Source: Gentiana macrophylla
Lineage: Eukaryota; Streptophyta; Magnoliopsida; Gentianales; Gentianaceae
DNA length: 64,000 nt
Assembly (NCBI GenBank): GCA_026214975.1
Contig: CM047810.1
Coordinates: forward strand, 39,566,806-39,630,805
Reading direction: 5' to 3'
Of this stretch, positions 24,748 through 37,471 are shown piece by piece. Positions within the stretch are counted from its first letter, which is position 1. Every line of letters begins with the position of its first letter. The notes beneath the pieces are model-generated. The model saw only the letters and a program-made list of their open reading frames with translations, ran no database searches and had not been told where the DNA came from. A program made the translations under genes and the position numbers.

Positions 24748-25752
24748 ATCTTCCATGATTCTTTTCTGATCAAGAGTTTGTCTATTTCATTCTCTCTAAA
24801 GAAATTTTATCTTTAAATTGTATTTCTCATCCACGAACTTCTTTTAACGAGTTTGTGCATCTGTATCTCTATGGAAATTTTCCCTGTCTTCTCTCTAGAA
24901 AATTTAGTCATTTACCTCGTGCAACCACCATTTCTGACGCCGGTGCCGGGATTTTTCTTAGTTGATTTTTTGATTTTAATGCTCCTCTCGGATATTACAG
25001 ATATGTTGCCGGATTACGTTTCTTCCTCCATTTTGCTGCTAAAATAAGAGTTATTGGGTAGCGTTTGGTATGGAAAGGGCTACCTGGTAATGAGTTTCGG
25101 CTATCATCTATCGTGGATGTGGTTTTTGACTTCGTTGGATTCCTGGTGAAGATATTCTTGGTTGAAGATGGTTGCATGTGGCCCCTTTTTTTTTTTTTTT
25201 TTTTTTTGCATATATTAACAATATCCTTGAGCTTCTGATTGGATCATGGCTGCACCGTCCAGCTTGGTGGAAGGACTTGATGATTGGAGGGACGGGCTTA
25301 ATTATTGGCTTCAGTTAGTTCGCTTTCTGGTTTTTAATCGGCATAATCTGGTAGTTTAATGCCAATTGTCGTTGTATTTAGCCAAATTAATCAGTTACTT
25401 TTAGAAAAGCCTGAGTTTGGCATAAAGGTGTAAGGAAATCAAAACGAGTCGCCCATCAGAAATTCGAAGCCTTGACCTAAAAACTTGCTTTGAAAAACAA
25501 ATAAAAATACATAAAATAAGAAGATAAAACTATTGTCATGATGAACCAAATGGTCGACGTTTTATATTCGGTTGTTGATCCAAACACCGAGCCGTATGTC
25601 TAAGTGTCCGGATTCAAACTAATCATGTGACGCAACACCTGAATCCTCTTAGATCTAACTACGAGAAAAGTTCGACTTTTAGGTCGAATTTTCTCATCTC
25701 ACAACTCTATCTCTAAAGAAATAATATTTAGTTAATTACTAAAGTCCTCCTT
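24748..25752. other. no gene seen; 25-base poly-T at about 25185
   Basis: No convincing coding sequence. The T run (about 25185-25207) may mark another minus-strand poly(A) retroposon end, but no flanking direct repeat was found for it. Confidence 0.4.
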
Positions 25753-25772
25753 CTAAGAGTTTTCTTATGTTT

Positions 25773-25929
25773 TTTTTATTTTTTATTTTTTTTTTTTTTC
25801 AAAAAACGAACCAATTTATTTACACAGTCAAAAGGAAACGAAAGAGAAAGCTAAAAAAAGTTATACATCAAAGTTTTAAACATAATCAAAATAAGCTCAT
25901 CCTGCCCAATCGAAGATTCTTTGCTCATC
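25773..25929 (-). mobile_element. short poly(A) retroposon (SINE-like or LINE 3' end), 157 bp
   Basis: CTAAGAGTTTTCTTATGTTT occurs at 25753-25772 and exactly again at 25930-25949. Between them the - strand carries a short sequence ending in an A/T-rich poly(A)-like tail (T-rich on +, 25773-25800). A perfect 20-bp target duplication plus a tail is the mark of LINE-machinery insertion. No clear RNA polymerase III boxes were seen, so SINE status is unproven. Confidence 0.75.
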
Positions 25930-25949
25930 CTAAGAGTTTTCTTATGTTT

Positions 25950-28500
25950 GGTGTAATAAGAAACTTGACCCTCAGTCGACGTGAGTGTATAGTCCAACTT
26001 ATTCATTTATCCAAGGGTACAACGCATATTGAAACCCCACCATGGAAGCCTCGTGCAATGTGGCTAATATTCTCAAAAATATATCGAACATGATTATCTA
26101 AATCAATAAATCATGGTACACCCACATTTATCGTGAGACGAAATAAATTTTCAAAAGACAAAATTACACATACAAATACGTAACATATATATGCCCCTCC
26201 CCATATAATTCTTTCTAATATTATTTTTTTGAAAATAATTCTTTTTAATATAAAATCGATTTAGTTTTGTTATTAAAAAAATATAATTTTAGTTAGGTAA
26301 CCGCATTGAAACGTATGCTTGGACCTATATATACACGTTGCGTTTCCATTCTATGTTATTATATATGTAACTTGTGATAGCAATTATCACAACAAATCAT
26401 ATGGAGGGTGATTTATGCACACTCTTTATTCCCACAAAAATTCACAAAACATTATAAGTTTTAGATTATTTGTGTGACTAATTTATTTTTTTTTAATTTA
26501 TTTTTACCAGAAACGAAAGCTTGCATTTAAAATAAAGTTGAGTTACATCAATCTGACTGCCTCCTCCTCACGTTTCAATGAAATGATCCAGTAATTTGGT
26601 GTACAAATACTTTTTCAAATCATATTCACAAAAATTTAAAAAAGATAGAATAATAAAAATGAGGAAAAATTATGTATAAAATTCACATTTTGGGCATTTA
26701 TTGAGTTCTAATCCACACAAATTTTTTTAGTTGCAATAAGGACAAACTTAAATTGATTGGACTAAAATACCCTCTATTTTTAGTTGCAACACCAACAGCT
26801 TTTCAGATTTAGATTGAGAAATTCGACGGAGCTTCTTCGTCCCCAAATTCCACCTCCTGCACCATCAAATTCCATGTCTGCTCGACCACCAATTAGACCT
26901 CCTCAATCTCAAATTTCCACTTACTCCATCAACTTCTTCTATTGCTGCTCGACCGACAATTTGCAGCACCGATGTGGAGGAAATTGCGGCGTCGCCGGCG
27001 GCGGCTCCTCTGAAAATACCTGTTTCTTGAGGTTTGAACTCCGACAATTAATGTTTTCGCTCTGAGAAGTGAATCTGGTGTTTTCTATACAAAATTTATA
27101 AAGCAAAAGAGTTTTGAAGCATAATTCATAGTCTAGCTTGAATATCTTGGGTTTATAATAATTTCTCTATATATTTCAACACTTCATTTATGAGCTTTTC
27201 TGTGTAGTCCTTTCTCTTTCCTTTCTATTTTGACTTTTGATGATGGTTCCATGGCTTGTTGATTTTTGTTTACGTTTGTGAATTCTATAGATAAAAAGAA
27301 TACCATTTCCTCTGTTCCGATCAATTAGTTCTTGTTCTTTGTTGGTTCAATTTAATTATCATATTAGTGTGGATTTAAATTCTTTTTAGAGTGAACTGCA
27401 ATTTGACTATGTATCTTGTTTCTATTTTCTCCTCTTAACTTTAAGCTTTTTTTTTTCTAATGTGTCATTCAAGTTATTCTCTCAATAATGCTTTGTAATT
27501 TCTCTCGCATTTTCATAGTGAATCTTCATAATCATCTTTTACTACGGAAAGGGAAGAAAAAGAACATGGGAGTTTTGTTCTAATTGGAGTTGAAATGTGG
27601 TTCTAATTCTTGTGAATGTATGTAAAATCGGCTAATTTTTGTTGGCATTTGTGTTTTTCTTCATGGTTCTACATTGTGTCTTCATGGTTTTAGCTACACG
27701 GTATCTTTGCTAATATACTTTATTTCTCCTCACTTACAACTTCTTTCAACTTATTGAAGTAGTCCCTTGAATTAAGTCTTAAATGAGCCTTATATGAGCA
27801 CGATCTTGTGTTATTATTGATATTGTGTTCTTGATATTGTGTGCCTTATATGATCAATTATCGATATTGTGTGCCTTATATGAGCCAAATATGATCATGT
27901 GTCCCTTGAATTAAGCCTTAAATGAGCATGATCTTTATTCGACATCTTTATTAATAAAGACGATGTATTGTTAGTAAAATGTGTCATTGCAGGTGGTTTT
28001 GGCCCAGGTGATTGAAGGCTGTTGATTCAAAATGGTGAGGCAATGCTGGTGTTTCATCACAAGTATACAAGAAAAAATCAAGATCATCACATGCCTAAGA
28101 GCCATATATTGCATTTACATACTACTAGTTAGTTGGTTCTCGTAAATCTATGTTTTTTTTATTTATAGAAATGGCATGAGTAATCCTTTCCTTGATGTAA
28201 CTTAATTATCATATATGTTGATGTTAAAGTTGTTTATCATATATGTTGTAATTTTTTTTCCATTGTGATTGAATGTGTTATTTGAAATTACACAAGTTTT
28301 TTGGGTGTTAATGTGATTACATTATTGTCTAAATGATTTTTAGTTTACGGTTTGTTTCCGTTTTAATCCATAAAGGAATATTAGGTGTCGATGTTGTTGT
28401 AAAGCTTGCCGAGTCCATGATTTTGTCTAATCCCACACTTGCTATTGTTAATAGTAATGGTAATGGTAATGGTAATGATATTCTTGATACAATGTTAGTA
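25950..28500. other. no gene supported
   Basis: An open frame at 26784-27065 follows GC-rich, 5'UTR-like DNA but has no recognisable domain or exon partner. The rest is AT-rich. A CTTATATGAGC word recurs near 27783-27890. Confidence 0.4.
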
Positions 28501-28524
28501 TAAGCATTGCGATTAAATTCGGCT

Positions 28525-28805
28525 TTCAATAACTACGTCGAAAGAGTATCGTATGAGATCTCAAAATGAAGAAAAAATATGAACTTTGGTGAAAGAATTT
28601 TGAAAATCGGTGTTCTAAATCAAAAGTTACGATCGTTTATAAGAAAAAACGATTCGATTAATGCAAATATTTTTCGCTTTCAAAATTTACGTCGGAAGGG
28701 TATCGTATGAGATCTCAAAATAAAGAGAAAAAACATGAATTTTGGTGAAATTTTTTAATGATCGAGTTCTATGTCAAAAGTTACGGTTGTTAAAAGAAAA
28801 AAAAA
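28525..28805 (+). repeat. two-copy tandem repeat, ~155-bp unit
   Basis: TACGTCGAAAGAGTATCGTA (28535) and its near copy TACGTCGGAAGGGTATCGTA (28691) start two blocks that run on through ATGAGATCTCAAAAT, AATTTTGGTGAA and CAAAAGTTACG. Both end in an A-rich run. No coding capacity. Confidence 0.8.
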
Positions 28806-29239
28806 AGAGCAGCGGGGAAGTGTGCTCTCGGCGCTACGCTACTTCAAAGGCGAGTTGTCCGTCGGATATTGTTAAATCGTTTTTACAACTAAAAAAGAAC
28901 GTGTAAGTGTTTATTTATTTTTATTAAAAAATGGATTTTTGACTCAATCATCTAAAAATGATAGCATAATAAAATTATAAAATTATATATAGGAATTTTT
29001 TTTTTTGTTCATTTAAGAAGGTCGATCGAAAGGATGTATTCATTTAAAAGTGCAGTTTATATTGAATCATTTAAGAGGCATTGTATAATAAGATGGGCCA
29101 CTTCATTCCTATTAGCTTGGCATCCAACTGTTGCCGTTATCTGAATGGGAATATATATATTTATTTAAAAAAATCTTTTTATTTTCTTTATTTTTAAATG
29201 GGAATTCATGGGACCCACCCACAATAATCGGGGTAACCA

Positions 29240-29919
29240 ATTCCCGGTCCAATTATGGGGAATACCAGATCTTCTTCCCCATTTCACTCCTCTTCTTCCC
29301 AAATTATCTTGATTCCCAATTCTATCAATTCATCTGCAAATTCGAGATTCCAACTACAATTCGACATCATTCCAACTACAATTCGAGATCCCACTGTAAT
29401 TTCATCCCCCATTTCATATCTTCTTCAAGCTTTAAGTTTAATTCTTCATTCAATCGTGCAAACCCATATCTCGGTGAACCCATTCACACTGATCCATACC
29501 TTGCTAATTCAACTTGTCGCGACTTGTAGATTTCACGCCATTACACAGTGAGTGTTTATATAGCCTTTAAATTGTTTCACCTTAGTTAATTGAGCACGTA
29601 ATAAGGGGCAAATATATGTCCGATTGTCGGATCTATGGAGATTGTAGTTATTTGAGGTTAATTTCTTTTGATTAGTTGTAAATGGATAAGATTAGTTGCT
29701 TATATGTCAGTTTTGGGGATTGTGGGTTTTGGTTAGTTGCAAATTACTCAATCCAAAATTGATAAGATTAGTTGCTAATAGTATCTTACGTCTTTCTCCT
29801 TAGGTAATCAATTCTTCATTATAACTTAAATAAGATGCTTTATATCCATCTTTATGTTACATATCTGATTTTGTTATGTTTTTAGAGATTAATACAAATT
29901 AATTGATTATGGTAACAGG
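29240..29919 (+). promoter_or_regulatory. probable 5'UTR and leader intron of the MULE transposase gene
   Basis: A pyrimidine-rich leader is followed by a donor-like ACAG/TGAGTG near 29549 and by a good acceptor GGTAACAG ending near 29919, just before the transposase start. A 5'UTR intron is inferred; transcript data would be needed to confirm it. Confidence 0.35.
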
Positions 29920-29932
29920 TCCTTTTGGAGTA

Positions 29933-32423
29933 ATGGATGATGTATGGATATATGTTTGTTATCCGGTTGAGTTTATAGAAGAAGATAGGGATGGTAAATG
30001 GGAATGGAAGTATGTTGGTGTAGGAAAAAGAAAATTGAGGGCAATCATGATTCGTAAAAACATATCCTTTGCAGAGTTTTACGATAAGGTGGTCAACGAG
30101 TTGGGGATTGATACAAAGCGGAAAAAAATAGAAATGCAATGTGTCGTGCCAGTAACATCAAACTTTCCATGTGCACCACCGATGGTGATTGATTCGGATA
30201 GTAGTGTGAAGTGGTTAGTATCTTTTTCTAAAAAAACATACGTAGGTATTAGCCTCATTGATAAAGATGATAGAAATGATGGTTTGAATGGTGTGGAGAA
30301 TGATGGTTTGAATGGTGTGGAGAAAGAAAAGTTGAATGGTGTGGAGAAGGAAAAGTTGAAAGGTAGGGAGAATGTGGACAACTGTGAAAGCCCGACTATG
30401 ACTGAAAATTGTGAAATGATTGATGCTTATGTTGATGAAGAATGTAATGTGGAAGTTAATAGAGATGATCCGTTATTGTCAAATGGAGCTGGTGATGTGA
30501 CTTTGGAACCATTCGAGAAGCGTTATGTTGACAGGCCTCCAAATGAAGAATCAGAAACATCTGAAAGTGTAGATGATGATGTGGAAACGGGTAGGATACC
30601 TGAAAGTGTAGATGATGATGTGGAAATGGGTAGGATACCTGAAAGTGTAGATGATGACGTGGAAATGAGTGCACCGAAACAAAATTCAGTTCCTGACAAA
30701 ATTAGCGGTGTGAGTGATGTTGATCCTAATGTACCATTGGAGAGGATCCCTGACAGTGAAGATATTCATGTTCATGACGTGTTTGAAACAAAGGACTTAT
30801 TGAAACAAGCGTTAGAGAAGTTGGCCGTGAAATATCACTTCGAATTTATAACGAAAAAATCATCCAAAGCCATTTATGCCGTGAATTGTAATGATAGAGC
30901 TTGTAATATGCGAGCAACAAGGATAGGAGCAACAAGGATAGGAGCAACAAGGAAAGGAGAAACAGGGATGGTAGAAGGGTCGGAAAAGTTTGAAGTGCGA
31001 ATTTACAAGAAGTTACATACTTGTTCTCTCACTGTTCGGAACAAAGATCATACTAACGCATCCTACACTTTCATAGCAAGGGAGTTTTTTCATAGCTTTA
31101 CGGATCCGAAACATGAATTTTACCACAAAATGCAATTGTAGAATTTAAATCGGATCTATGGATATACCATAAGCTATCCAAAGGCATGGATGGCAAAAAA
31201 CTATGCAATGGAAATGTTAACGGGTAATCCAAGTGAAAATTATGCCGGATTGCCGAAGTATTTTCATATGTTGAAGATGAGTAATCCAGAAACTGTGGCT
31301 GAGATATCCACCAATAAAAGAGGTGAATTCAAATATTGTTTTGTTTGCCTTGGGCAGACAAAAAGAGCATTTCAGTTAAATTTGTTGCGTCCTATTGTTG
31401 TTGTGGATGGAACCTTTTTGAGCTTGGTATACAAAGGTGTTTTACTAACGGCACTATGTGAAGATGCAAATAAGCAAGTGTATCCTATGGCGTGGCCAAT
31501 TGTTGATTCAGAAAATAATGCATCATGGAAATGGTTTTTTCAGCAGTTGAAAAAAATCATCGGGGACACGAAAGAGCTCATTATAGTTTCTGATCGCGCT
31601 GAAAGCATAAAGTACGGAATGAAGACAGTGTTTAAGAACGCTGTTCATGGACATTGTATGTTTCACATGAAAAGGAATTTTCAAACTCAATTTCCACGAC
31701 ATGATATCGGACGCTTTGTTCGAATGGACTCGCACAGCGTATCGAAGAATGAATTCTGACTTTGTTTGATGCCTTATGTAGCAAAACGCATGATGAACCA
31801 CCAGCTGCAGGGAAAAAGAAAAAAAGACAATTAGAGAATATTTGGTTGAAGAAGATTTTCATTATTGGGCAAGGGCATGGTTTAAAGCTAAGAGGTACAA
31901 CCTCATGACGTCAAACACTGCTGAGTCATTTAACAGTAAGCTAAAAAAAGCTCGAGAATTAAGTGTGATTGGTTTGCTCGAACGTATCCGTGAGATAATG
32001 CAAGAATGGTTTGCTAAGAGACATCGTCTTGCCATGGCTTGTACGACTCCTCTAACCCCTGAAATGAAAGGTATAATGCTTGAGAAATACAAAGCGACTT
32101 TGGGTTTAGAATGTGAAGAAGTTCAAAACCACGTTTATAGTGTTCGTGAAGGTGTGAAAAGCCATATTGTGGATGTGCTAAATAATACATGTTCATTTGA
32201 AGAATTTGAGGCACACCTATTTCCATGCAGACATGCAATTGCTGTGATAAAGATGCATGGAACAAAAGGGTATAATCATTGTAGCGGTCATTACACAACG
32301 GAATGTTGGAGGTTGTTATATTCTGAAGCTATTTATCCTTTGACGAATAAAGATGAAGTTGCTTTCCCTAATAATGTGCTTTCTAAGAAGGTTTTACCCC
32401 TATCGGGAATGAAGAGGTGGTAG
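29933..32423 (+). pseudogene. Mutator-like (MULE) transposase, broken by a stop and frameshifts
   Basis: Start chosen at ATG 29933, just after the acceptor (MDDVWIYVCYPVEF). Residues 1-90 look like a PB1-type N-terminal domain. An acidic linker follows with three SVDDDVE repeats and four GLNGVE-type repeats. A MuDR-type Cys/His domain lies at about residues 285-370. An in-frame TAG at 31139-31141 breaks the chain. The same frame then continues at 31142-31759 with the MULE catalytic core: PIVVVDGTFLSLVYKG (first Asp), ELIIVSDRAESIKYG (second Asp) and HGHCMFHMKRNF. Shifts between 31700 and 31842 lead to 31842-32423, with NTAESFNSKLKKARELSVIG and a partial SWIM zinc finger (FPCRHAIAVI). Terminal inverted repeats were not found. 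Confidence 0.85.
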
Positions 32424-33950
32424 ACCCCAAAAGAAGAGGAAGAAATATGCCGGAGAAGCACAAGAGAAGAGGAGAATTCTTGATAGTGTTGACTAACGGG
32501 GGTAAGTGTATAATTAATTAACTTGCAAGGTGTAGTTCCTAATGTTTTATTGTTGATCATGTTGTAATAAGTGTTGAATTGAATTCCTGGATATTGATGT
32601 GTTGGATAATTATGTATTGGATATTTATGTGTTGTGATGTTGGAGAATAACGTGTTGGATACTTTATGTATTGGATATTTATGTGTTGTGATGTTTCTTT
32701 GGTTGTATTTGCTTGTTAAACTATTGTTGAATATTTAAGGGTTGTGAAAAACTACGGTTTCAGCAACCTTAAATATGAAAATCTGTTGTTATAAAAACAA
32801 GCATTATCAATGTATGTTAAGTTATGACAACAATTTTGTGAGTATACAAGATGGACTCATATATGTCCATAACTTTATAAGTTATAACAATACACATTGC
32901 AAAATCAGAAACATTGCAAAATCAACTTTGAGTTGATCATAAATGAGATGCAAACTATAGAAAGTTCAAGACAACCTTAAATATGAAACAAAAGATAACA
33001 CAACAAATCAATGGCTTTCTTGAAAATGCTTCAAGACTCTTCTTTAAGATAATCATTTCGGTCTCAGTTCTTGTACATCTCTCATTATTAACAGTTTGAA
33101 TGTCGATGAATCTTCTGAATTAACCACATCATATATTGGTTAAGCCATTCGAATGTGTCACAATGATTTCCTGTCTGTTACAATCAAGAATTTCAAAGGA
33201 TAAATAAGCAATGAAGGGTTGAGTTGTATGTATACAGAAAAACAGTTCCAATTATACCTGCAATTCCTGTGTTTTATACCTGCAATTCAAAAAAAAACAG
33301 AGATTTAGTTTTATACCTGCAATTATAAGTTACGTTGAGTTCGCATCTGCAATCCTTAATTTTTCCAGAAATCCGCTGCATAATTTTTCCCAGAAATCCG
33401 CTGCATAAATCCTAACCCAAAAATCAAACACCAAAAACAAGTATATTCAAAAATCAAGTCATTGTATTCACAGGGAAACATAACACAAATCCTTAATATT
33501 CATAGAAACAATAGGCAAAATCCATCCAAGAAGTCGTGAATTTCCTTCATTCGAATTAAACACCAACTCTAGTTTAATGAAACGAATTTGAATTAAACAC
33601 CAACCCTAGTTTTAGGAAACGAATTACCTTCATTTGATTCTAGCAAGATTTGCGTGAAGTACGGGTGGAGGAATTGAGGGATTTCCGGCGGATGTGGTTT
33701 GTGAGGAGAAAGAGTGAGAATGGAAAGAATGTTTGACCAATTTACCCGGTTTTGAAAAGGAAGCAAAGATTTTGCCGGGAAATCAAAAAAAATTGGGTTG
33801 TTATGGAGAAATTTCCGGCGGGAATATTGGGAGAGATTTCAGGCGGGAAAAATTTGGTTTTTATTTTTTATTTCTTAAAACACATAGAAAAATATATAAT
33901 AATAATAATAATAATTTTAATAAATAAAAACACATAGAAAAGTTATACGC
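32424..33950. other. 3' flank of the MULE, no gene seen
   Basis: Includes a short duplication (TGTATTGGATATTTATGTGT at about 32610 and 32667). GCGGGAA/CCGGCGG words near 33750-33850 look like a transposon end, but no matching left end was identified. Open frames at 33733-33937 are spurious. Confidence 0.4.
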
Positions 33951-35293
33951 TTGTTCTTAGGTTTGACTCACACCGATCCATACAATCGAATCATACGGTT
34001 GTTGTTAGGTTTGATCACATCCATCCATACACTCGAATCATTTTGGTTGTTGTTAGGTTTGACTCTCACCGATCCATACACCGAATCATACGGTTGTTCC
34101 TAGGTTTGACTCACACCGAATCATACGGTTGTTGTTAGGTTTGACTCTCACCGATCCATACACTAAATCATACGGTTGTTATTAGGTTTGAGTCTCATCT
34201 GATCCATACATTGAGTCATACGCTTGTTATTAGGTTTGACTCTCACCGATCCATACACTAAATCATACGGTTGTTGTTAGGTTTGACTCTCACCGATCCA
34301 TACAACTAAATCATACGGTTGTTCTTAGGTTTGACTCTCACCGATCCATACACCGAATCATACACTTGTTCTTAGGTTTGACTGCCACCGAATCATCTTG
34401 GTTGTTCTTAGGTTTGATCTATCACCGATCCATACACCGAATCATCTGATTGTTCTTAGGTTTGATATCACACCGATCCATACACCGAATCATTCAGTTG
34501 TTGTTAGGTTTGACTCTCACCGATCCATACACCAATCATCATACGGTTGTTCTTAGGTTTGACCATCCACCGAATCATACGGTTGTTGTTAGGTTTGACT
34601 CTCACTGATCCATACACTGAATCATACGGTTGTTCTTAGGTTTGACTCTCACTGATCCATACACTGAATCATACGGTTGTTCTTAGGTTTGACTCTCACT
34701 AATCCATACACTGAATCATACGCTTGTTCTTAGGTTTGACTGTCACTGAATCATACTGGTTGTTCTTAGGTTTGACTCTCACTGATCCATACACTCGAAT
34801 CATACGGTTGTTGTTAGGTTTGACTCTCACCGATCCATACACCGAATCATACGGTTGTTCTTAGGTTTGACTCTCACCGATCCATACAATCGAATCATAC
34901 GCTTGTTCTTAGGTTTGACCGTCACCGAATCATCTTGGTTGTTCTTAGGTTTGACTCATCACCGATCCATACACCGAATCATACGGTTGTTCTTAGGTTT
35001 GACTGTCACTAATCCATACACTGAATCATACTGGTTGTTGTTAGGTTTGACTTTCACTGATCCATACACTGAATCATACGGTTGTTCCTAGGTTTGACTG
35101 TCACTGAATCATACGTTTGTTGTTAGGTTTGACTCTCACTGATCCATACACTGAATCATATACTCTCACTGATCCATACACTGAATCATACGCTTGTTAT
35201 TAGGTTTGACTCTCACTGATCCATACACTGAATCATACGGTTGTTCTTAGGTTTGACTCTCACTGATCCATACACTGAATCATACGGTTGTTC
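33951..35293 (+). repeat. 47-bp minisatellite with ~179-bp higher-order period (left part)
   Basis: The basic unit reads GTTGTTCTTAGGTTTGACTC, then TCACTGATCCATACACTGAA, then TCATACG, 47 bp. Shortened ~38-bp units lacking the GATCCATACA part begin at about 34108, 34380, 34561, 34738, 34917 and 35096. From 34380 on they recur every 177-181 bp, so three long units plus one short unit form a repeat of about 179 bp. The open frame at 34855-35091 is only translated repeat. Confidence 0.9.
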
Positions 35294-37466
35294 TGTTGGA
35301 AAGGTGTCCTAAACCCAATGGCTCCATTTGGTTTCGGACTGACTGGATCCATTTGGATCCAAGAAAGAGAAAGAATTATAAAATATAGTGAAGTAATGAT
35401 GATAAAGTTGAAAAGTTGTTTTGAAATTTGTGTAGTTAAAGTAATGATTGTTGATTTGAAATATTATATTGAAAAAGTAATGGTTAAATAGTGTAATGAG
35501 TGTATAAAGTGATGAATTAATATTATTTTATTTGTTGATGTTGATTGATTGATGAAAGAATTTATAATAAAATAATAGAATTAATAAAATAATAATAAAT
35601 AAGTTAGTGGGGTGAATAAAATATTGGTTTGTGATCCAAATGGATCAACCTAGTCCCAAACCAAACAAGGGCAATCGGGTTGGACCGGATCCGACCGGGT
35701 CGGGTCGTCTACAGTCTATTTAGTTCATGTAATAACTTTATTATGATTAATAAAAGCACTTATGTTATTATATATTGTCTGTCTTCATATTATTTGTCGT
35801 ATATATATAGTAACGTCCCTAGTATCAATCTGTGATAGAGAAACCATGATAGTGATTATGGTTGATGAGATCTCTAATCACTATAACAAGGTTGGTACTT
35901 AAATGTCTCTAGTCTTATATATTATCAAATGGGACATTGATAGTATAATCAGACTAGCACGTATTGGATGTCTTCTATCTTTTAGAAGGTAGGGATAGAT
36001 CTCGTCTATCGAAGTGTAGAGACACTTGGGTATGCGTGGGCGTATATTAGAGAATGCGTCGTTAGGTCGACCCACTTACATTAAGTGTCACACTATGTGG
36101 CGGTTGTGTAATTATCCTTTTGACCGGAGTCTTCATGGCATCACGGTGTGGATTGTCATGCTTTGACACTATTGAGATTTCTCCTAACCACGGAGCGATC
36201 ATGCGGTAGTGATTGGGTGTGATATTGAAGCATCGCGGAGTATACATGATTGGTCGTCCGGGAATCGCGTATCCTATGACTAGGATCGAATATCCGAAAT
36301 GGCCTTCTTATATAAGGAATGTCTAGCTCTCGAGAATCTTTGCAAAGTGGGAGTAAATGTGTTATTCCGAGAGAGCATGATATCTAGATTATAAGATACG
36401 ATCGTCAATGTATTGACACTCGAGATACGATCGTATGGATATTATTACAAATGGTAGGATTGTAACTTACACGGTAAATCGCTCACATGAAAGGTAGTAG
36501 TCATTGCTTTTGACTCTTCCGATGATTGGGGTCACGGTGTGTTGCTAGACGCGCTATCCCGTGATCGTTAGGTATGAAGGGCATTTTAGTAAATTGCTCT
36601 TTGTGTCTACGGCCAACATATTCGGAAGCTATCGGGTCACACACATATGAACATCGAGTCGGATTAAAATGCGGTTATAGTTGATAACCAAATAAGGAAA
36701 GTTTATCTCTAGACTATAAAGGTTATAGTGGTAAATTAATATGGTGGTATTTATTTATTATGAATAAATTAAATACAAGATATTAATTATATATACAAAT
36801 TATATTAATTAAAGAATATTCCGAAGTCAATTAGTTGACTAATGGGCGCCACTTTTATGTGTATAAGATACAACTTGGATTGTGCACTTTAATTAATAAG
36901 ATTGCCATAATATTAATATAAGATATTAATTGATTTTGAAAATAGATTTATGGTAATAAGATAATTATAATCAATATATGATATTGACAAAATAAATTAT
37001 AATTAAAGAGATAAATCAATCTAGTTGATTTTCCTTATTTTATTAGAAAAAGGTTTTCCTCTCCTCCACACTATATCGGCGCGCCACCTCCTATAAAGGG
37101 AAGTGGGTGTCAAGCTCTTTTGTACAACACAATTGCAAGAGTTCATAATTCTTGTGTAAAATAGAGAGCTCTCCATGTAGTGAGTTTGTGAGGAAGAAAA
37201 GGTCCGGTCTAGCGGCCGGAGTTTTTCCGATAGCAATCCAAGGAGGATTCCGGCGAGGGTTCGTGTGGATTAGCGATAGAGGCCGGACGCGTGGGACGGC
37301 TTGCGCGTTGAACTACTCTCCGTTGGCGGTCAAAGCGGCGATCTTGTAGATCATCCAAGGTATAACCGTCAAACTACTTAACGTGTTTATTGCATTAAAC
37401 GAAGAACGATCTAGAAAAGGAAATCAAATTTTAAATTCATTTGCGTTAAACTAGTGATTTCTAACA
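35294..37466 (+). mobile_element. solo LTR of an Angela-like Copia element, inserted in the minisatellite
   Basis: It starts TGTTGGAAAGGTGTCC and ends TTTCTAACA, and is flanked by the same 5 bp TGTTC (35289-35293 and 37467-37471). The minisatellite resumes on the right. A TATA box CTATAAAGGG lies at 37091-37100. There is no primer site, PPT or coding region, so it is a solo LTR left by recombination. Without the MITE inside it is about 1.8 kb, close to the related LTR at 58627-60553. Confidence 0.9.
35320..35672. mobile_element. Tourist/Harbinger-like MITE inside the solo LTR, 353 bp
   Basis: The left end GGCTCCATTTGGTTTCGG and the inverse right end GCCCTTGTTTGGTTTGGG form imperfect inverted repeats like the PIF/Harbinger G-G-x-C-x-x-G-T-T-T-G-G-T-T consensus, and a second arm (GATCCATTTGGATC) extends the match. 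AAT flanks both sides (35317-35319 and 35673-35675). The related LTR near 60520 reads straight through this site without the insert, giving an empty-site comparison. Confidence 0.85.
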
Positions 37467-37471
37467 TGTTC

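Noticed and set aside
34855..35091. 78-codon frame with FLGLT repeats
   Set aside because: It is translated minisatellite, and neighbouring units break the frame.
35288..35491. 67-codon frame starting at the solo LTR
   Set aside because: It runs through the LTR start and the Tourist-like MITE; no coding signal.
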